Of a stretch of 24,274 nt of DNA, positions 7,248 through 14,251 are shown one piece after another. Made by a program: the position numbers and the translations under genes. This stretch comes from Oxalobacteraceae bacterium. Lineage in GTDB: Bacteria; Pseudomonadota; Gammaproteobacteria; Burkholderiales; Burkholderiaceae_D. Where the stretch lies: NCBI GenBank assembly GCA_947487325.1, contig CANKWG010000007.1, positions 1 through 24,274 of the forward strand, written 5' to 3'. Below the pieces are notes generated by a model, which was not told the DNA's origin, made no database searches, and saw nothing but the letters and a program-made list of their open reading frames with translations. Within the stretch, counting starts at the first letter, position 1, and each line of letters opens with the position of its first letter.

Positions 7248-8615
7248 TCAGATATCCTTCGCCAATTTCTCAGCCAAGCCCACATACGACGCTGGCGTCA
7301 TCGACAGCAGCAGATCTTTAGCTTCCTGCGGTATGGCGAGTTTTGTGATGAAGTCTTGTAGCGCATCCTTCGATATACCCTTGCCGCGGGTGAGTTCTTT
7401 CAGCTGTTCATACGGATTTTCAATCCCGTAGCGGCGCATGACGGTCTGCACGGGTTCGGCCAGTACTTCCCAACTCTGATCGAGATCTTCCGCGATTTTC
7501 GTGGCATTGACTTCGAGTTTGTTCAGGCCGCGCAGGCAGCTGTCATACGCCAACAGCGCATAACCCAAGCCAACGCCGATATTGCGCAGCACCGTGGAAT
7601 CTGTCAGGTCACGCTGCCAGCGTGAAACGGGCAGTTTTTCTGCCATGTGTTTCAGCACTGCGTTGGCCATACCCAAATTGCCTTCGGAGTTTTCGAAATC
7701 AATCGGATTAACTTTGTGTGGCATGGTCGAGGAACCGATCTCGCCGGCCTTTGTGCGCTGCTTGAAATAGCCCAGCGAAATGTAGCCCCAGATATCGCGA
7801 TTCAGGTCGAGCAATATAGTGTTGGTGCGCGCAAACGCATCAAACAGATCGGCCATGTAATCGTGAGGCTCGATCTGAATGGTGTAAGGATTGAATGTCA
7901 GACCCAAGCGCTGTTCAATGACTTTGCGCGAGAATGCCGGCCAGTCAAACGATGGGTAGGCTGAGAGGTGCGCATTGTAGTTACCAACAGCGCCATTCAT
8001 TTTGCCCAAAATAGCAACGCTGGCGATGCGCTGTCTGGCGCCTTGAAGGCGCGCTACTACATTGGCGATTTCCTTACCCAGTGTGGTCGGGCTCGCGGGT
8101 TGGCCGTGGGTACGCGACATCATCGGCAAGCCCGCGTGTGCATGCGCGAGCTCAGTCAGTTTGGCAATGATCTCGTCCAGCGCTGGGAGCATGACCGTAT
8201 CGCGTGCGGCCTTGAGCATCATGCCGTGCGAGGTATTGTTGATGTCTTCCGAGGTACATGCGAAATGGATAAATTCGGCAGCTGCGATCAGTTCGGGCAA
8301 ATGACTGACTTTTTCTTTTAACCAGTACTCCACCGCTTTGACATCGTGATTGGTGGTGGCTTCAATGGCCTTGATGCGTGCAGCATCTTCTTCCGAAAAA
8401 TCTGAGGCTAGCTGATTTAATAATGTCGTTGCTTCTACAGAAAACGGCTTTAGTTCTGCAAACCCCGCTTCGGAGAGGGCAATCAACCAAGCGATTTCAA
8501 CTTTCACGCGGTGATGCATGAAGCCAGATTCGGACAAAATCGGGCGCAGTGCCTGTGTTTTTGATGCGTAGCGACCATCGAGAGGCGACAGGGCGGACAG
8601 AGGGGAAAGTTGCAT
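7248..8615 (-). CDS. purB: Adenylosuccinate lyase PurB
   Basis: PurB cleaves SAICAR to AICAR and adenylosuccinate to AMP, both with release of fumarate, in purine synthesis. The protein is 455 aa, close to the E. coli enzyme. It has the N-terminal SALSPLDGRYASKT motif, FACTSEDINNTSHGMML, RTHGQPASPTT with the catalytic-region histidine, and the fumarate-lyase signature GSSTMPHKVNPIDFENSEGN, whose flexible serine loop is part of the active site. The frame extends upstream to 8765. The ATG at 8613-8615 is chosen because MQLSPLSALSPLDGRY is the family start, although no clear Shine-Dalgarno precedes it; an ATG at 8658-8660 is the main alternative. The gene converges on secF and is divergent from the GST gene. 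Confidence 0.96.
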   Translation of the reverse strand: MQLSPLSALSPLDGRYASKTQALRPILSESGFMHHRVKVEIAWLIALSEAGFAELKPFSVEATTLLNQLASDFSEEDAARIKAIEATTNHDVKAVEYWLKEKVSHLPELIAAAEFIHFACTSEDINNTSHGMMLKAARDTVMLPALDEIIAKLTELAHAHAGLPMMSRTHGQPASPTTLGKEIANVVARLQGARQRIASVAILGKMNGAVGNYNAHLSAYPSFDWPAFSRKVIEQRLGLTFNPYTIQIEPHDYMADLFDAFARTNTILLDLNRDIWGYISLGYFKQRTKAGEIGSSTMPHKVNPIDFENSEGNLGMANAVLKHMAEKLPVSRWQRDLTDSTVLRNIGVGLGYALLAYDSCLRGLNKLEVNATKIAEDLDQSWEVLAEPVQTVMRRYGIENPYEQLKELTRGKGISKDALQDFITKLAIPQEAKDLLLSMTPASYVGLAEKLAKDI

Positions 8616-8661
8616 TTTGGGGAGTACCGAAAATTGGCAGGAGTAACTCGAGAAGGCCATG

Positions 8662-8670
8662 ATTTTACCA
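8662..8670 (-). promoter_or_regulatory. Extended -10 promoter candidate for purB (TGG-TAAAAT, minus strand)
   Basis: On the minus strand TGG followed by TAAAAT lies 47 bases before the chosen purB ATG, giving a leader of about 40 bases. No good -35 accompanies it. It supports the start at 8615 over the longer frame, since the upstream codons would mostly fall outside the transcript. An alternative start at 8660 would leave almost no leader. Confidence 0.4.
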
Positions 8671-8725
8671 TCCGGCCCATGCCTAGTTTTGGTTAGAAGG
8701 GTCGGGCTGCATGCAGTTTTGTCAA

Positions 8726-8734
8726 TGCTATAAT
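8726..8734 (+). promoter_or_regulatory. Extended -10 promoter (TGC-TATAAT) for the GST gene
   Basis: A consensus TATAAT (8729-8734) preceded by TGC lies 29 bases before the GST start codon. It predicts a transcript start near 8741 and a leader of about 23 bases. The -35 region is not consensus, as expected for an extended -10 promoter. Confidence 0.6.
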
Positions 8735-8763
8735 CCGCGTCCCCAAATCTTGCGCGAATACTC

Positions 8764-9375
8764 ATGAAACTGATTGGATCACTTGCCAGTCCTTACGTAC
8801 GTAAAGTCCGTATCGTCATGACAGAGAAGAAGCTCGATTACGAATTCGTTCTTGAAGATGTCTGGTCGCCGACGAGTACCATTTCCCTGTCCAATCCCCT
8901 TGGTAAAGTGCCGTGCCTGATCATGGAAGATGGTGGTGCGATGTTTGATTCGCGCGTTATCGTGGAGTATTTGGACACCATGTCACCCGTGGGTAAACTC
9001 ATTCCGAGTCAGGGGCGCGAGCGGGCCATCATCAAATGCTGGGAGGCTCTGGCCGATGGCGTACTTGATGCCGGTATTCTTATCAGGCTAGAGCGAACGC
9101 AGCGTCCTGCCGACAAGCAAAGCGAGGCGTGGACGGACCGTCAATTTGGAAAAATTCGTGATGGCCTCGGTGCTATGTCACGTGGTCTGGGTGATGCGGG
9201 ATTTTGCGTTGGACCATATCTGTCGTTGGCGGATATTGCCGTGGGTTGTGCGCTGGGGTGGCTGACTTTCCGGTTTCCGGAGATTCAATGGCGCGAGGAT
9301 CATCCCAATCTGGCGCGCTTGTTCGATAAGCTGTCTGAACGACCATCATTTCGCGACAGTATTCCCATCGCCTGA
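8764..9375 (+). CDS. Glutathione S-transferase family protein (YibF-like)
   Basis: This 203-aa protein has the two-domain GST layout. The N-terminal thioredoxin-like domain (about 1-75) has MKLIGSLASPYVRKVRIVMTEK, LSNPLGKVPCLI with the cis-proline, and FDSRVIVEYLD, the glutathione-binding segment with the acidic/serine contact. The all-helical C-terminal domain follows, with ALADGVLDAGILIRLE and LSLADIAVGCALGWLTFR (N-capping box). Overall similarity is closest to E. coli YibF (MKLVGSYTSPFVRK, NPLGKVPVL, EALADGIMDAG). The substrate is unknown. There is no strong Shine-Dalgarno before the ATG. The gene appears monocistronic, with its own promoter and a terminator 26 bases after the stop. Confidence 0.92.
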   Translation: MKLIGSLASPYVRKVRIVMTEKKLDYEFVLEDVWSPTSTISLSNPLGKVPCLIMEDGGAMFDSRVIVEYLDTMSPVGKLIPSQGRERAIIKCWEALADGVLDAGILIRLERTQRPADKQSEAWTDRQFGKIRDGLGAMSRGLGDAGFCVGPYLSLADIAVGCALGWLTFRFPEIQWREDHPNLARLFDKLSERPSFRDSIPIA

Positions 9376-9400
9376 CAGTAGTTCAGCCGAGACCGCAAAT

Positions 9401-9429
9401 AAAAACGGAGCCCAGAGGCTCCGTTTTTT
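9401..9429. terminator. Bidirectional intrinsic terminator between the GST gene and bfr
   Basis: AAAAACGGAGCC (9401-9412) and GGCTCCGTTTTT (9417-9428) form a 12-base inverted repeat around CAGA, with T-runs on both strands. It ends transcripts from the GST gene and from bfr. Confidence 0.93.
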
Positions 9430-9446
9430 ATGCGTATTCGGATCGA

Positions 9447-9920
9447 TTATTCATCTTCCATTTGCGATTGCAGATAATTCTCCAGACCGATTTTCGAAAT
9501 CAGATCCATTTGCGTTTCCAACCAGTCGATGTGTTCTTCGGTGTCATCCAGAATGTGTTGGAATATCTCGCGTGAGACATAGTCACGTGCTGCTTCGCAA
9601 GCTGCGATGCCGTCTTTAACGGTTTGCTGAGAGATTTTCTCCATCTGCAGATCGCAGTCAAGCATCTCGGGGGTGTTTTCACCGATCATCAGTTTGTGCA
9701 GCGCCTGAAGATTGGGCAGGCCATCGAGCATCAGAATGCGATCGATCAGCTGATCAGCGTGCTTCATTTCGCCGATTGATTCTGCGTATTCTTTTTTGCC
9801 CAGTTTTTCGAAACCCCAGTGCTTGTACATGCGCGCATGCAGAAAATACTGGTTGATGGCGGTGAGTTCATTGGTGAGCTGATCATTGAGCAGCTTGATG
9901 ATATTCGGATCACCTTTCAT
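9447..9920 (-). CDS. bfr: Bacterioferritin (haem-containing iron-storage ferritin)
   Basis: Bfr forms a 24-subunit cage that oxidises Fe(II) at a diiron site, stores the mineral and holds haem between subunit pairs. The 157-aa length is normal. The haem ligand Met52 is present in GEMKHADQLIDRI. Ferroxidase ligands by E. coli numbering are Glu18, Glu51, His54, Glu94 and His130. Position 127, glutamate in E. coli, is threonine here (DDTEEHIDW). YVSREIF and GLENYLQSQM are family signatures. The ribosome binding site GAGG lies at 9926-9929, five bases before the ATG. bfd lies upstream on the same strand, 213 bases away. That gap holds TGCGAA-type boxes, so the gene probably has its own iron-responsive promoter. 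Confidence 0.96.
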   Translation of the reverse strand: MKGDPNIIKLLNDQLTNELTAINQYFLHARMYKHWGFEKLGKKEYAESIGEMKHADQLIDRILMLDGLPNLQALHKLMIGENTPEMLDCDLQMEKISQQTVKDGIAACEAARDYVSREIFQHILDDTEEHIDWLETQMDLISKIGLENYLQSQMEDE

Positions 9921-10022
9921 GGGGGCCTCTGTGCGTGTGGTTTGAATGCGGCGCGACGTAAAACGTGCCGCATCTTACCGCAGCATGCGAACAATGTGCG
10001 ACATTCGATGTCATTTCGTTAC

Positions 10023-10054
10023 TGCGAATCATTGTACTTTTGCGAACGATTCGT
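10023..10054 (-). promoter_or_regulatory. bfr promoter region with two TGCGAA..ATT boxes (candidate Fur sites)
   Basis: TGCGAATCATTGT (10023-10035) and TGCGAACGATTCGT (10041-10054) are near-direct repeats. A related TGCGAACAATGT lies at 9986-9997. On the minus strand, TACAAT at 10031-10036 is a plausible -10 for bfr and is covered by the first box; TTTACG lies 15 bases upstream as a weak -35. A repressor bound here would block the promoter. Assignment to Fur rests on resemblance to AT-rich Fur boxes and on the genes controlled. Confidence 0.45.
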
Positions 10055-10133
10055 AAACGCAATGAAAGCGAAGATTGATGATGTTCAGGGTATCGCGAGG
10101 ATGAACGTCTTCGCGGGGATGGGAAACGACGAC

Positions 10134-10346
10134 TCAGGCAGCGACGAGTTCACGCCGCAGTGCTGCAAAACGGTTGGCGACTTCTTCGTGGTGTTCGTTG
10201 ACAAGTACCTTTGCGCTCGGGAGGCATTTGCCGCAGCATTCGCCGACATTGAGCTGTGCGCGAATCTCCGACAGCGAAGTCGCGCCAGCATCCATTGCAG
10301 CACGGATGGCTCGGTCGGAAACGTTGTGGCAGATGCAAACAATCAT
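10134..10346 (-). CDS. bfd: Bacterioferritin-associated ferredoxin Bfd
   Basis: Bfd is a small [2Fe-2S] protein that binds bacterioferritin and delivers electrons to the stored ferric iron, releasing Fe(II). The 70-aa product has the BFD-like cluster pattern, with Cys4 and Cys6 in MIVCICHNVSDRAI and Cys38 and Cys41 in GECCGKCLP; Cys37 is an extra cysteine beside the motif. The frame extends 10 codons upstream, but the ATG at 10344-10346 gives the family N-terminus. It lies between mnmA and bfr on the same strand. Its promoter region holds a TGCGAACAATTCTT box like those before bfr, consistent with expression under iron limitation. Confidence 0.95.
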   Translation of the reverse strand: MIVCICHNVSDRAIRAAMDAGATSLSEIRAQLNVGECCGKCLPSAKVLVNEHHEEVANRFAALRRELVAA

Positions 10347-10364
10347 GGTGGGCTCGTGATGTGT

Positions 10365-10416
10365 AAATGCGAACAATTCTTGTTTAGATTATTAACGAAA
10401 GCATGCTCGATTGCAA
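10365..10416 (-). promoter_or_regulatory. bfd promoter with an overlapping Fur-like box
   Basis: On the minus strand TTGCAA (10411-10416) and AATAAT (10388-10393) are separated by exactly 17 bases, forming a good sigma-70 promoter with a start near 10381. AAATGCGAACAATTCTTGTTT (10365-10385) overlaps that start point and shares TGCGAA..ATT with the boxes before bfr. This fits repression of bfd by Fur-iron. The box identity is inferred from resemblance only. Confidence 0.5.
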
Positions 10417-10509
10417 GAGTTTTTTGAATTCTTGACGGGGGTGTCAAAAAGCGGAAATCGCCAGCTCGGCTGGGGCAATAGGGCTTTTGGATTGCGTAGG
10501 GACGGCGGC

Positions 10510-11616
10510 CTAGGCCGGCTGCAGGGGTCTGTCGATGATGCCGCCGCCGAGACAGATGTCCCCGTCATAAAGCACCGCGGATTGACCCGGAGTGACCGCC
10601 CACTGCGGCTCGATGAATTGCAAACTAAAGCCAGTGCCGGGAAGAGACGAGTGTGTACAGGCGGTGTCGGCCTGACGGTAGCGGGTTTTTGCGGACAAGG
10701 GACCCTCGGCTGGGGCCGAGCCGGCGACCCAGCTCACCTGATCTGCCGCCAGCCCGGCGCAGAGCAGCCAGGGGTGATCATGGCCTTGCACTACATATAG
10801 GGTGTTGGTTGCGATGTCCTTGCGCGCCACATACCAGGCATCGTGATTGCCATCGTCATTGCGGTGCTTGCGGCTGCCCCCGAGTCCAATGCCCTTGCGC
10901 TGGCCGAGGGTATAGAAGGACAATCCGACATGCTCACCGACGATGTCACCCTCCGGCGTCATCATCGGGCCGGGTCGGAAAGACAGGTAGCGATTCAGAA
11001 ATTCGCGGAACGGCCGCTCGCCAATAAAGCAAATGCCGGTCGAATCCTTCTTGCGGGCGTTCGGCAGTGCCAGTTCACTGGCGATACGACGGATATTGGT
11101 TTTTTGCAGCTCGCCCAGCGGAAACAGCGTGCGCGACAACTGGGATTGATTGAGTCTATGCAGGAAATAACTTTGGTCTTTGCTGGCGTCGACGGCCTTG
11201 AGTAATTCAAAGCGACCATCGCGCTCGCGCACTCGGGCGTAATGCCCCGTCGCGATCAGGTCGGCACCCAGACGCATGGCGTGATCAAGGAAGGCTTTGA
11301 ACTTGATTTCAGCATTGCAGAGCACATCGGGATTGGGGGTGCGGCCTGCCTCATATTCGCGCAGGAACTCTGCGAACACTCTGTCTTTGTATTCACTGGC
11401 GAAGTTAACGGCCTCGATATCGACGCCCACTAAGTCGGCCACACTGACGGCGTCAATCCAGTCTTCCCGGGTTGAGCAGTATTCATCATCGTCATCGTCT
11501 TGCCAGTTTTTCATGAAAAGACCGATCACTTCGTAGCCTTGCTCCTTCAGCAGCCATGCGGCTACCGACGAATCCACGCCGCCGGACATACCCAGCACGA
11601 CGCGCTGTTTAGGCAT
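10510..11616 (-). CDS. mnmA: tRNA-specific 2-thiouridylase MnmA
   Basis: MnmA places sulfur on C2 of the wobble uridine-34 of tRNA-Lys, -Glu and -Gln, using ATP and sulfur relayed through the Tus proteins. The protein is 368 aa, as expected. The PP-loop SGGVDSS is at 11-17. The catalytic cysteines are Cys100 in NPDVLCNAEIKF and Cys196 in DSTGICFIGER. TGHYAR and KDQSYFLHRL are conserved, and the C-terminal GQSAVLYDGDICLGGGII belongs to the beta-barrel domain. The start overlaps the end of nudJ by 8 bases, indicating coupling. A palindrome GGCCTAGGCC (10507-10516) surrounds the stop codon. Confidence 0.97.
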   Translation of the reverse strand: MPKQRVVLGMSGGVDSSVAAWLLKEQGYEVIGLFMKNWQDDDDDEYCSTREDWIDAVSVADLVGVDIEAVNFASEYKDRVFAEFLREYEAGRTPNPDVLCNAEIKFKAFLDHAMRLGADLIATGHYARVRERDGRFELLKAVDASKDQSYFLHRLNQSQLSRTLFPLGELQKTNIRRIASELALPNARKKDSTGICFIGERPFREFLNRYLSFRPGPMMTPEGDIVGEHVGLSFYTLGQRKGIGLGGSRKHRNDDGNHDAWYVARKDIATNTLYVVQGHDHPWLLCAGLAADQVSWVAGSAPAEGPLSAKTRYRQADTACTHSSLPGTGFSLQFIEPQWAVTPGQSAVLYDGDICLGGGIIDRPLQPA

Positions 11617-12094
11617 AGCTGAATCCCGTCACGCTTGGATGCGTGTAGAACATCGACAGAGGACTGCGCTTGCCACTCAGATAATCATCGACGCACTGAA
11701 GCACTAGAGGACTGCGGTGCATCTCTTGGGTCGCGAGAAGTTCTTCGTAGCTCATCCAGACAGCACGCAAAATGCCGACATCGAGCGGCTGATCATGGAC
11801 AGCGCCAACCTGACCAGAAAAAGCGAAGCGCAGATAAGTCACGTCTTCGCCGGTCCGCGTTGACTGGTAGCGCGACATATAAATACCGACCAAGGCTTCA
11901 GGCGTGAATTCATGCGCCGTCTCTTCCAGTGCCTCGCGGCTTACGGCCGTGATCAGCGACTCCGAAGGGTCCAGATGACCGGCGGGTTGATTGAAGCGTA
12001 TGCCATCACTGGTTTCTTCTTCGACCAGCAAAAACTGCCCGCCGCGCTCAATAATGGCGGCAACGGTGACAGAGGGTTTCCAGAGGTCGGACAT
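11609..12094 (-). CDS. nudJ: NUDIX hydrolase NudJ (phosphatase NudJ family)
   Basis: NudJ-type NUDIX enzymes hydrolyse nucleoside di- and triphosphates and thiamine pyrophosphate precursors. The 161-aa protein has WKPSVTVAAIIERGGQFLLVEEE, the NQPAGHL motif typical of NudJ, and the NUDIX box from Gly39 (GHLDPSESLITAVSREALEE). The core REALEE is intact, but the closing Gly of the box is Ala60. The C-terminal LRSPL-like RSPLVLQCVDDYLSGKRSPL also resembles E. coli NudJ, which is likewise beside mnmA. The frame opens from a TTG at 12106; the ATG at 12092-12094 is preferred. It is the first gene of the nudJ-mnmA pair and overlaps mnmA by 8 bases (ATGCCTAA). Confidence 0.9.
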   Translation of the reverse strand: MSDLWKPSVTVAAIIERGGQFLLVEEETSDGIRFNQPAGHLDPSESLITAVSREALEETAHEFTPEALVGIYMSRYQSTRTGEDVTYLRFAFSGQVGAVHDQPLDVGILRAVWMSYEELLATQEMHRSPLVLQCVDDYLSGKRSPLSMFYTHPSVTGFSYA

Positions 12095-12115
12095 GATTAC
12101 TTTCAAAGCCCCAGC

Positions 12116-12319
12116 GTGCGGCGACCCGGCATTTTACTCCTGCCGATTACCGGATTGCTTTGGTTTGCTCTGGTGCTTGTATCGTTGGATTGGGGTGAAT
12201 CAATCGATCCCTGTGTGATGGGCCGGGAAGTCAGTGCAGAATGCACAGCCTTCCACCCGAATTATTTGCCAAATCGGAAAGCTTTCTTGTTAATGGATCC
12301 CTTAAGCACGAGAAAATAG
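12116..12319 (+). CDS. Possible small membrane peptide, 67 aa (uncertain)
   Basis: An open frame from a GTG at 12116 fills most of the gap between nudJ and pntAA, outside any larger gene. It would encode a positively charged start (MRRPG), one strong hydrophobic segment (ILLLPITGLLWFALVLVSL, residues 6-24) and a polar tail with two cysteines (DPCVMG, AECTAFHP). This is the layout of a single-pass N-in membrane peptide. Against it, there is no recognisable ribosome binding site, the start is GTG, and I know no homologue. The frame also continues upstream antisense to nudJ without a stop, so it may be chance. If not coding, the 293-base gap holds only the pntAA promoter and leader. Confidence 0.3.
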   Translation: MRRPGILLLPITGLLWFALVLVSLDWGESIDPCVMGREVSAECTAFHPNYLPNRKAFLLMDPLSTRK

Positions 12320-12336
12320 AACGACAGTTCGCTTTT

Positions 12337-12354
12337 TTGATTTAAGTGTAATAT
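12337..12354 (+). promoter_or_regulatory. Candidate pntAA promoter region
   Basis: TAATAT (12349-12354) is a -10-like hexamer 34 bases before the pntAA ATG. TTGAT (12337-12341), four bases and GTGTAA adjoin it. The first half resembles an FNR/Anr half-site (TTGAT), but the second half is a poor match. No consensus -35 is present. It is the best AT-rich promoter-like stretch in the gap. Confidence 0.3.
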
Positions 12355-12387
12355 TCGGGCGCAAATTTTATTTTTTTGGAGAACTCC

Positions 12388-13503
12388 ATGAAAATCGGCA
12401 TCCCAGCCGAGACGCGGGCGGGTGAAACGCGGGTCGCCGCAACACCCGAGACAGTTAAAAAACTGATCTCCGCCAAACATCAAGTCATCGTGCAATCTGG
12501 CGCGGGTGTTGCCGCCAGCATTACCGATGAGGCATTCGTCGCTGCCGGCGCAAGCATAGTCTCAGCGGCTGATGCTTTATCCGCTGACCTGGTCTTGAAA
12601 GTTCGAGCGCCGTCCGAGAGTGAGCGAGCGCAAATGAAATCCGGCAGTGTGCTCGTCGGCATGCTCAATCCGTTTGATGCCGACAATATCGCAGCGATGT
12701 CCGCAGCGGGCCTGACGGCATTTTCTCTGGAGGCTGCGCCGCGTATTACGCGTGCTCAGTCGCTCGACGTGTTGTCCTCGCAGGCCAATATCGCCGGTTA
12801 CAAAGCGGTGCTGATGGCGGCTAACTCGTATCAGCGCTTCATGCCGATGTTGATGACAGCGGCCGGTACCGTCAAAGCCGCCCGTGTGCTGATCATGGGC
12901 GTGGGTGTCGCCGGCCTGCAAGCGATTGCGACAGCCAAGCGTATGGGTGCCGTGATTGAAGCTTCTGACGTGCGTCCCCCAGTGAAAGAGCAAGTCGAGT
13001 CGCTCGGTGCCAAATTTATTGACGTGCCGTATGAGACCGATGAAGAGCGCGAGATCGCCAAAGGCGTCGGCGGCTATGCGCGCCCCATGCCTGAGGCTTG
13101 GATGCAGCGTCAGGCGGCGCTGGTGCACGAGCGTGCCAAGCAGTCGGACATCATTATCACGACAGCCTTGATCCCCGGCCGCAAGGCGCCGGTGCTGATT
13201 TCAGAAGAAACGGTCAAGGCGATGAAACCGGGTTCAGTGATCGTCGATATGGCGGTGGAGCAGGGCGGTAACTGCCCTTTGTCCGAGTTGGGCAAGACTG
13301 TCATCAAACACGGCGTGACGATTATTGGCGAGCCCAATATTCCGGCATTGTGTGCCGCGGATGCGTCGGCGCTCTACGCACGCAATGTTCTGGACTTCCT
13401 CAAGCTGATTGTCGACAAAGAAGCTGCCTTGGCAATCGACCGCAGCGATGAAATCGTGGCGGCCACGCTGATGTGCACGGCTGGTGAAATCATTCGCAAA
13501 TAG
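12388..13503 (+). CDS. pntAA: NAD(P) transhydrogenase alpha subunit part 1 (domain I, NAD(H)-binding)
   Basis: This is the soluble NAD(H)-binding domain I of the proton-translocating transhydrogenase, which drives NADH + NADP+ to NAD+ + NADPH at the inner membrane. The 371-aa protein has MKIGIPAETRAGETRVAATPETV and the mobile-loop region SLEAAPRITRAQSLDVLSSQANIAGYKAV. Its Rossmann motif is MGVGVAGLQAIATAKRMGAVIEASDVRP, followed by TTALIPGRKAPVLI and IVDMAVEQGGNCP. It ends before any membrane helix, so the alpha subunit is split as in Rhodospirillum; pntAB supplies the helices. GGAG at 12378-12381 supports the ATG at 12388 over an in-frame TTG at 12376. panD, not pntAB, follows directly. Confidence 0.95.
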   Translation: MKIGIPAETRAGETRVAATPETVKKLISAKHQVIVQSGAGVAASITDEAFVAAGASIVSAADALSADLVLKVRAPSESERAQMKSGSVLVGMLNPFDADNIAAMSAAGLTAFSLEAAPRITRAQSLDVLSSQANIAGYKAVLMAANSYQRFMPMLMTAAGTVKAARVLIMGVGVAGLQAIATAKRMGAVIEASDVRPPVKEQVESLGAKFIDVPYETDEEREIAKGVGGYARPMPEAWMQRQAALVHERAKQSDIIITTALIPGRKAPVLISEETVKAMKPGSVIVDMAVEQGGNCPLSELGKTVIKHGVTIIGEPNIPALCAADASALYARNVLDFLKLIVDKEAALAIDRSDEIVAATLMCTAGEIIRK

Positions 13504-13511
13504 AGGCTTGA

Positions 13512-13877
13512 ATGCAACGTATCATGCTGCGCGCGAAAATCCATCGCGCGGCGGTCACGCAGTGCGACCTTAATTACGAGGGCTCCTGCGGGATTGATGA
13601 AGACTTGTTGGAAGCGGCTGATATCCGCGAATTTGAAAAAATCGAGCTTTACAACGTCAATAACGGCGAGCGCTTTTCTACTTATGCCATTCGGGGAAAG
13701 CGCGGCAGCGGTGAGATCTCGCTGAATGGTGCGGCAGCTCGGCTGGCGCATCTGGGTGATTTGATGATCATTTGTACTTATGCGCCCATGGGCGAAGAAG
13801 AGGTCGCCGCTTATCAGCCCAAAATTGTGTTCGTCGATGAAAAGAATCGCATTACCCGGCTGAAGCATCAGTCGTAA
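13512..13877 (+). CDS. panD: Aspartate 1-decarboxylase PanD (pyruvoyl enzyme precursor)
   Basis: PanD makes beta-alanine from aspartate for pantothenate and coenzyme A. The 121-aa proenzyme self-cleaves between Gly24 and Ser25 (YEGSCGID), turning Ser25 into the pyruvoyl cofactor. Other active-site residues keep E. coli numbering: Lys9, Arg54, Thr57 and Tyr58 (NGERFSTYAIRGKRGSGEISLNGAAARLAHLGD). GAGG (13503-13506) overlaps the pntAA stop codon and lies five bases before the ATG, so it is coupled to pntAA. Position between pntAA and pntAB is unusual: the other panD-pathway genes (panB, panC, panE) are not in the window. A link to NADPH supply for ketopantoate reductase is a possible logic. Confidence 0.96.
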   Translation: MQRIMLRAKIHRAAVTQCDLNYEGSCGIDEDLLEAADIREFEKIELYNVNNGERFSTYAIRGKRGSGEISLNGAAARLAHLGDLMIICTYAPMGEEEVAAYQPKIVFVDEKNRITRLKHQS

Positions 13878-13931
13878 CTGAAATAGCTCTTTACTGAACA
13901 GACACTTACTGTTTCCGAACCAGAGGACATC

Positions 13932-14249
13932 ATGGAAGTCAGCCCTACCATTATTAACCTGATTATTTTCGTGCTGGCGATTTATGTCGGCTACCACGTT
14001 GTGTGGACCGTCACGCCGGCACTGCATACACCGCTGATGGCGGTGACGAATGCCGTGTCAGCCATCATCATCGTGGGCGCAATGCTTGCCGCAGCGCTGA
14101 CCGAAGGACCGGTCGGCCAATTCATGGGCACACTCGCCGTTGCGTTGGCTGCCGTGAATGTGTTCGGTGGCTTCCTCGTTACCCAGCGCATGCTGGAAAT
14201 GTTCAAGAAAAAAGAGCCCAAGGCTCAGGCCAAAAAAGAAGAGGCTTAA
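13932..14249 (+). CDS. pntAB: NAD(P) transhydrogenase alpha subunit part 2 (membrane domain)
   Basis: This 105-aa hydrophobic protein forms part of membrane domain II of the transhydrogenase. Three helices are visible: TIINLIIFVLAIYVGYHVVW, LMAVTNAVSAIIIVGAMLAAAL and FMGTLAVALAAVNVFGGFLV. The conserved HTPLMAVTNAVSAIIIVGA motif precedes the family tail VTQRMLEMFKKKEP, which ends in a lysine/glutamate-rich stretch. GAGG (13923-13926) lies five bases before the ATG. Its stop overlaps a possible pntB ATG (TAATG at 14247-14251), so the two are coupled. Confidence 0.95.
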   Translation: MEVSPTIINLIIFVLAIYVGYHVVWTVTPALHTPLMAVTNAVSAIIIVGAMLAAALTEGPVGQFMGTLAVALAAVNVFGGFLVTQRMLEMFKKKEPKAQAKKEEA

Positions 14250-14251
14250 TG

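Noticed and set aside
8616..8765. A 50-codon N-terminal extension of purB
   Set aside because: It would run to the GST start and past the TAAAAT promoter candidate; the family N-terminus begins at 8615.
9819..10427. A 202-codon plus-strand open frame across bfr start, the intergenic gap and bfd
   Set aside because: It is antisense to bfr and bfd, both certain from their metal-binding motifs. Its peptide shows no family resemblance and has no ribosome binding site.
10430..10509. Weak stem CCAGC-TCG-GCTGG with nearby T-run (minus strand) between mnmA and bfd
   Set aside because: The stem is only five pairs and the T-run is not adjacent, so it is not a convincing terminator.
10507..10516. The palindrome GGCCTAGGCC around the mnmA stop codon
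   Set aside because: It is short, has no T-run or partner copy in the window, and is probably coincidental.
12577..13128. A 183-codon minus-strand open frame inside pntAA
   Set aside because: It is histidine- and arginine-rich, typical of the complement of a GC-rich gene, and pntAA is unambiguous.
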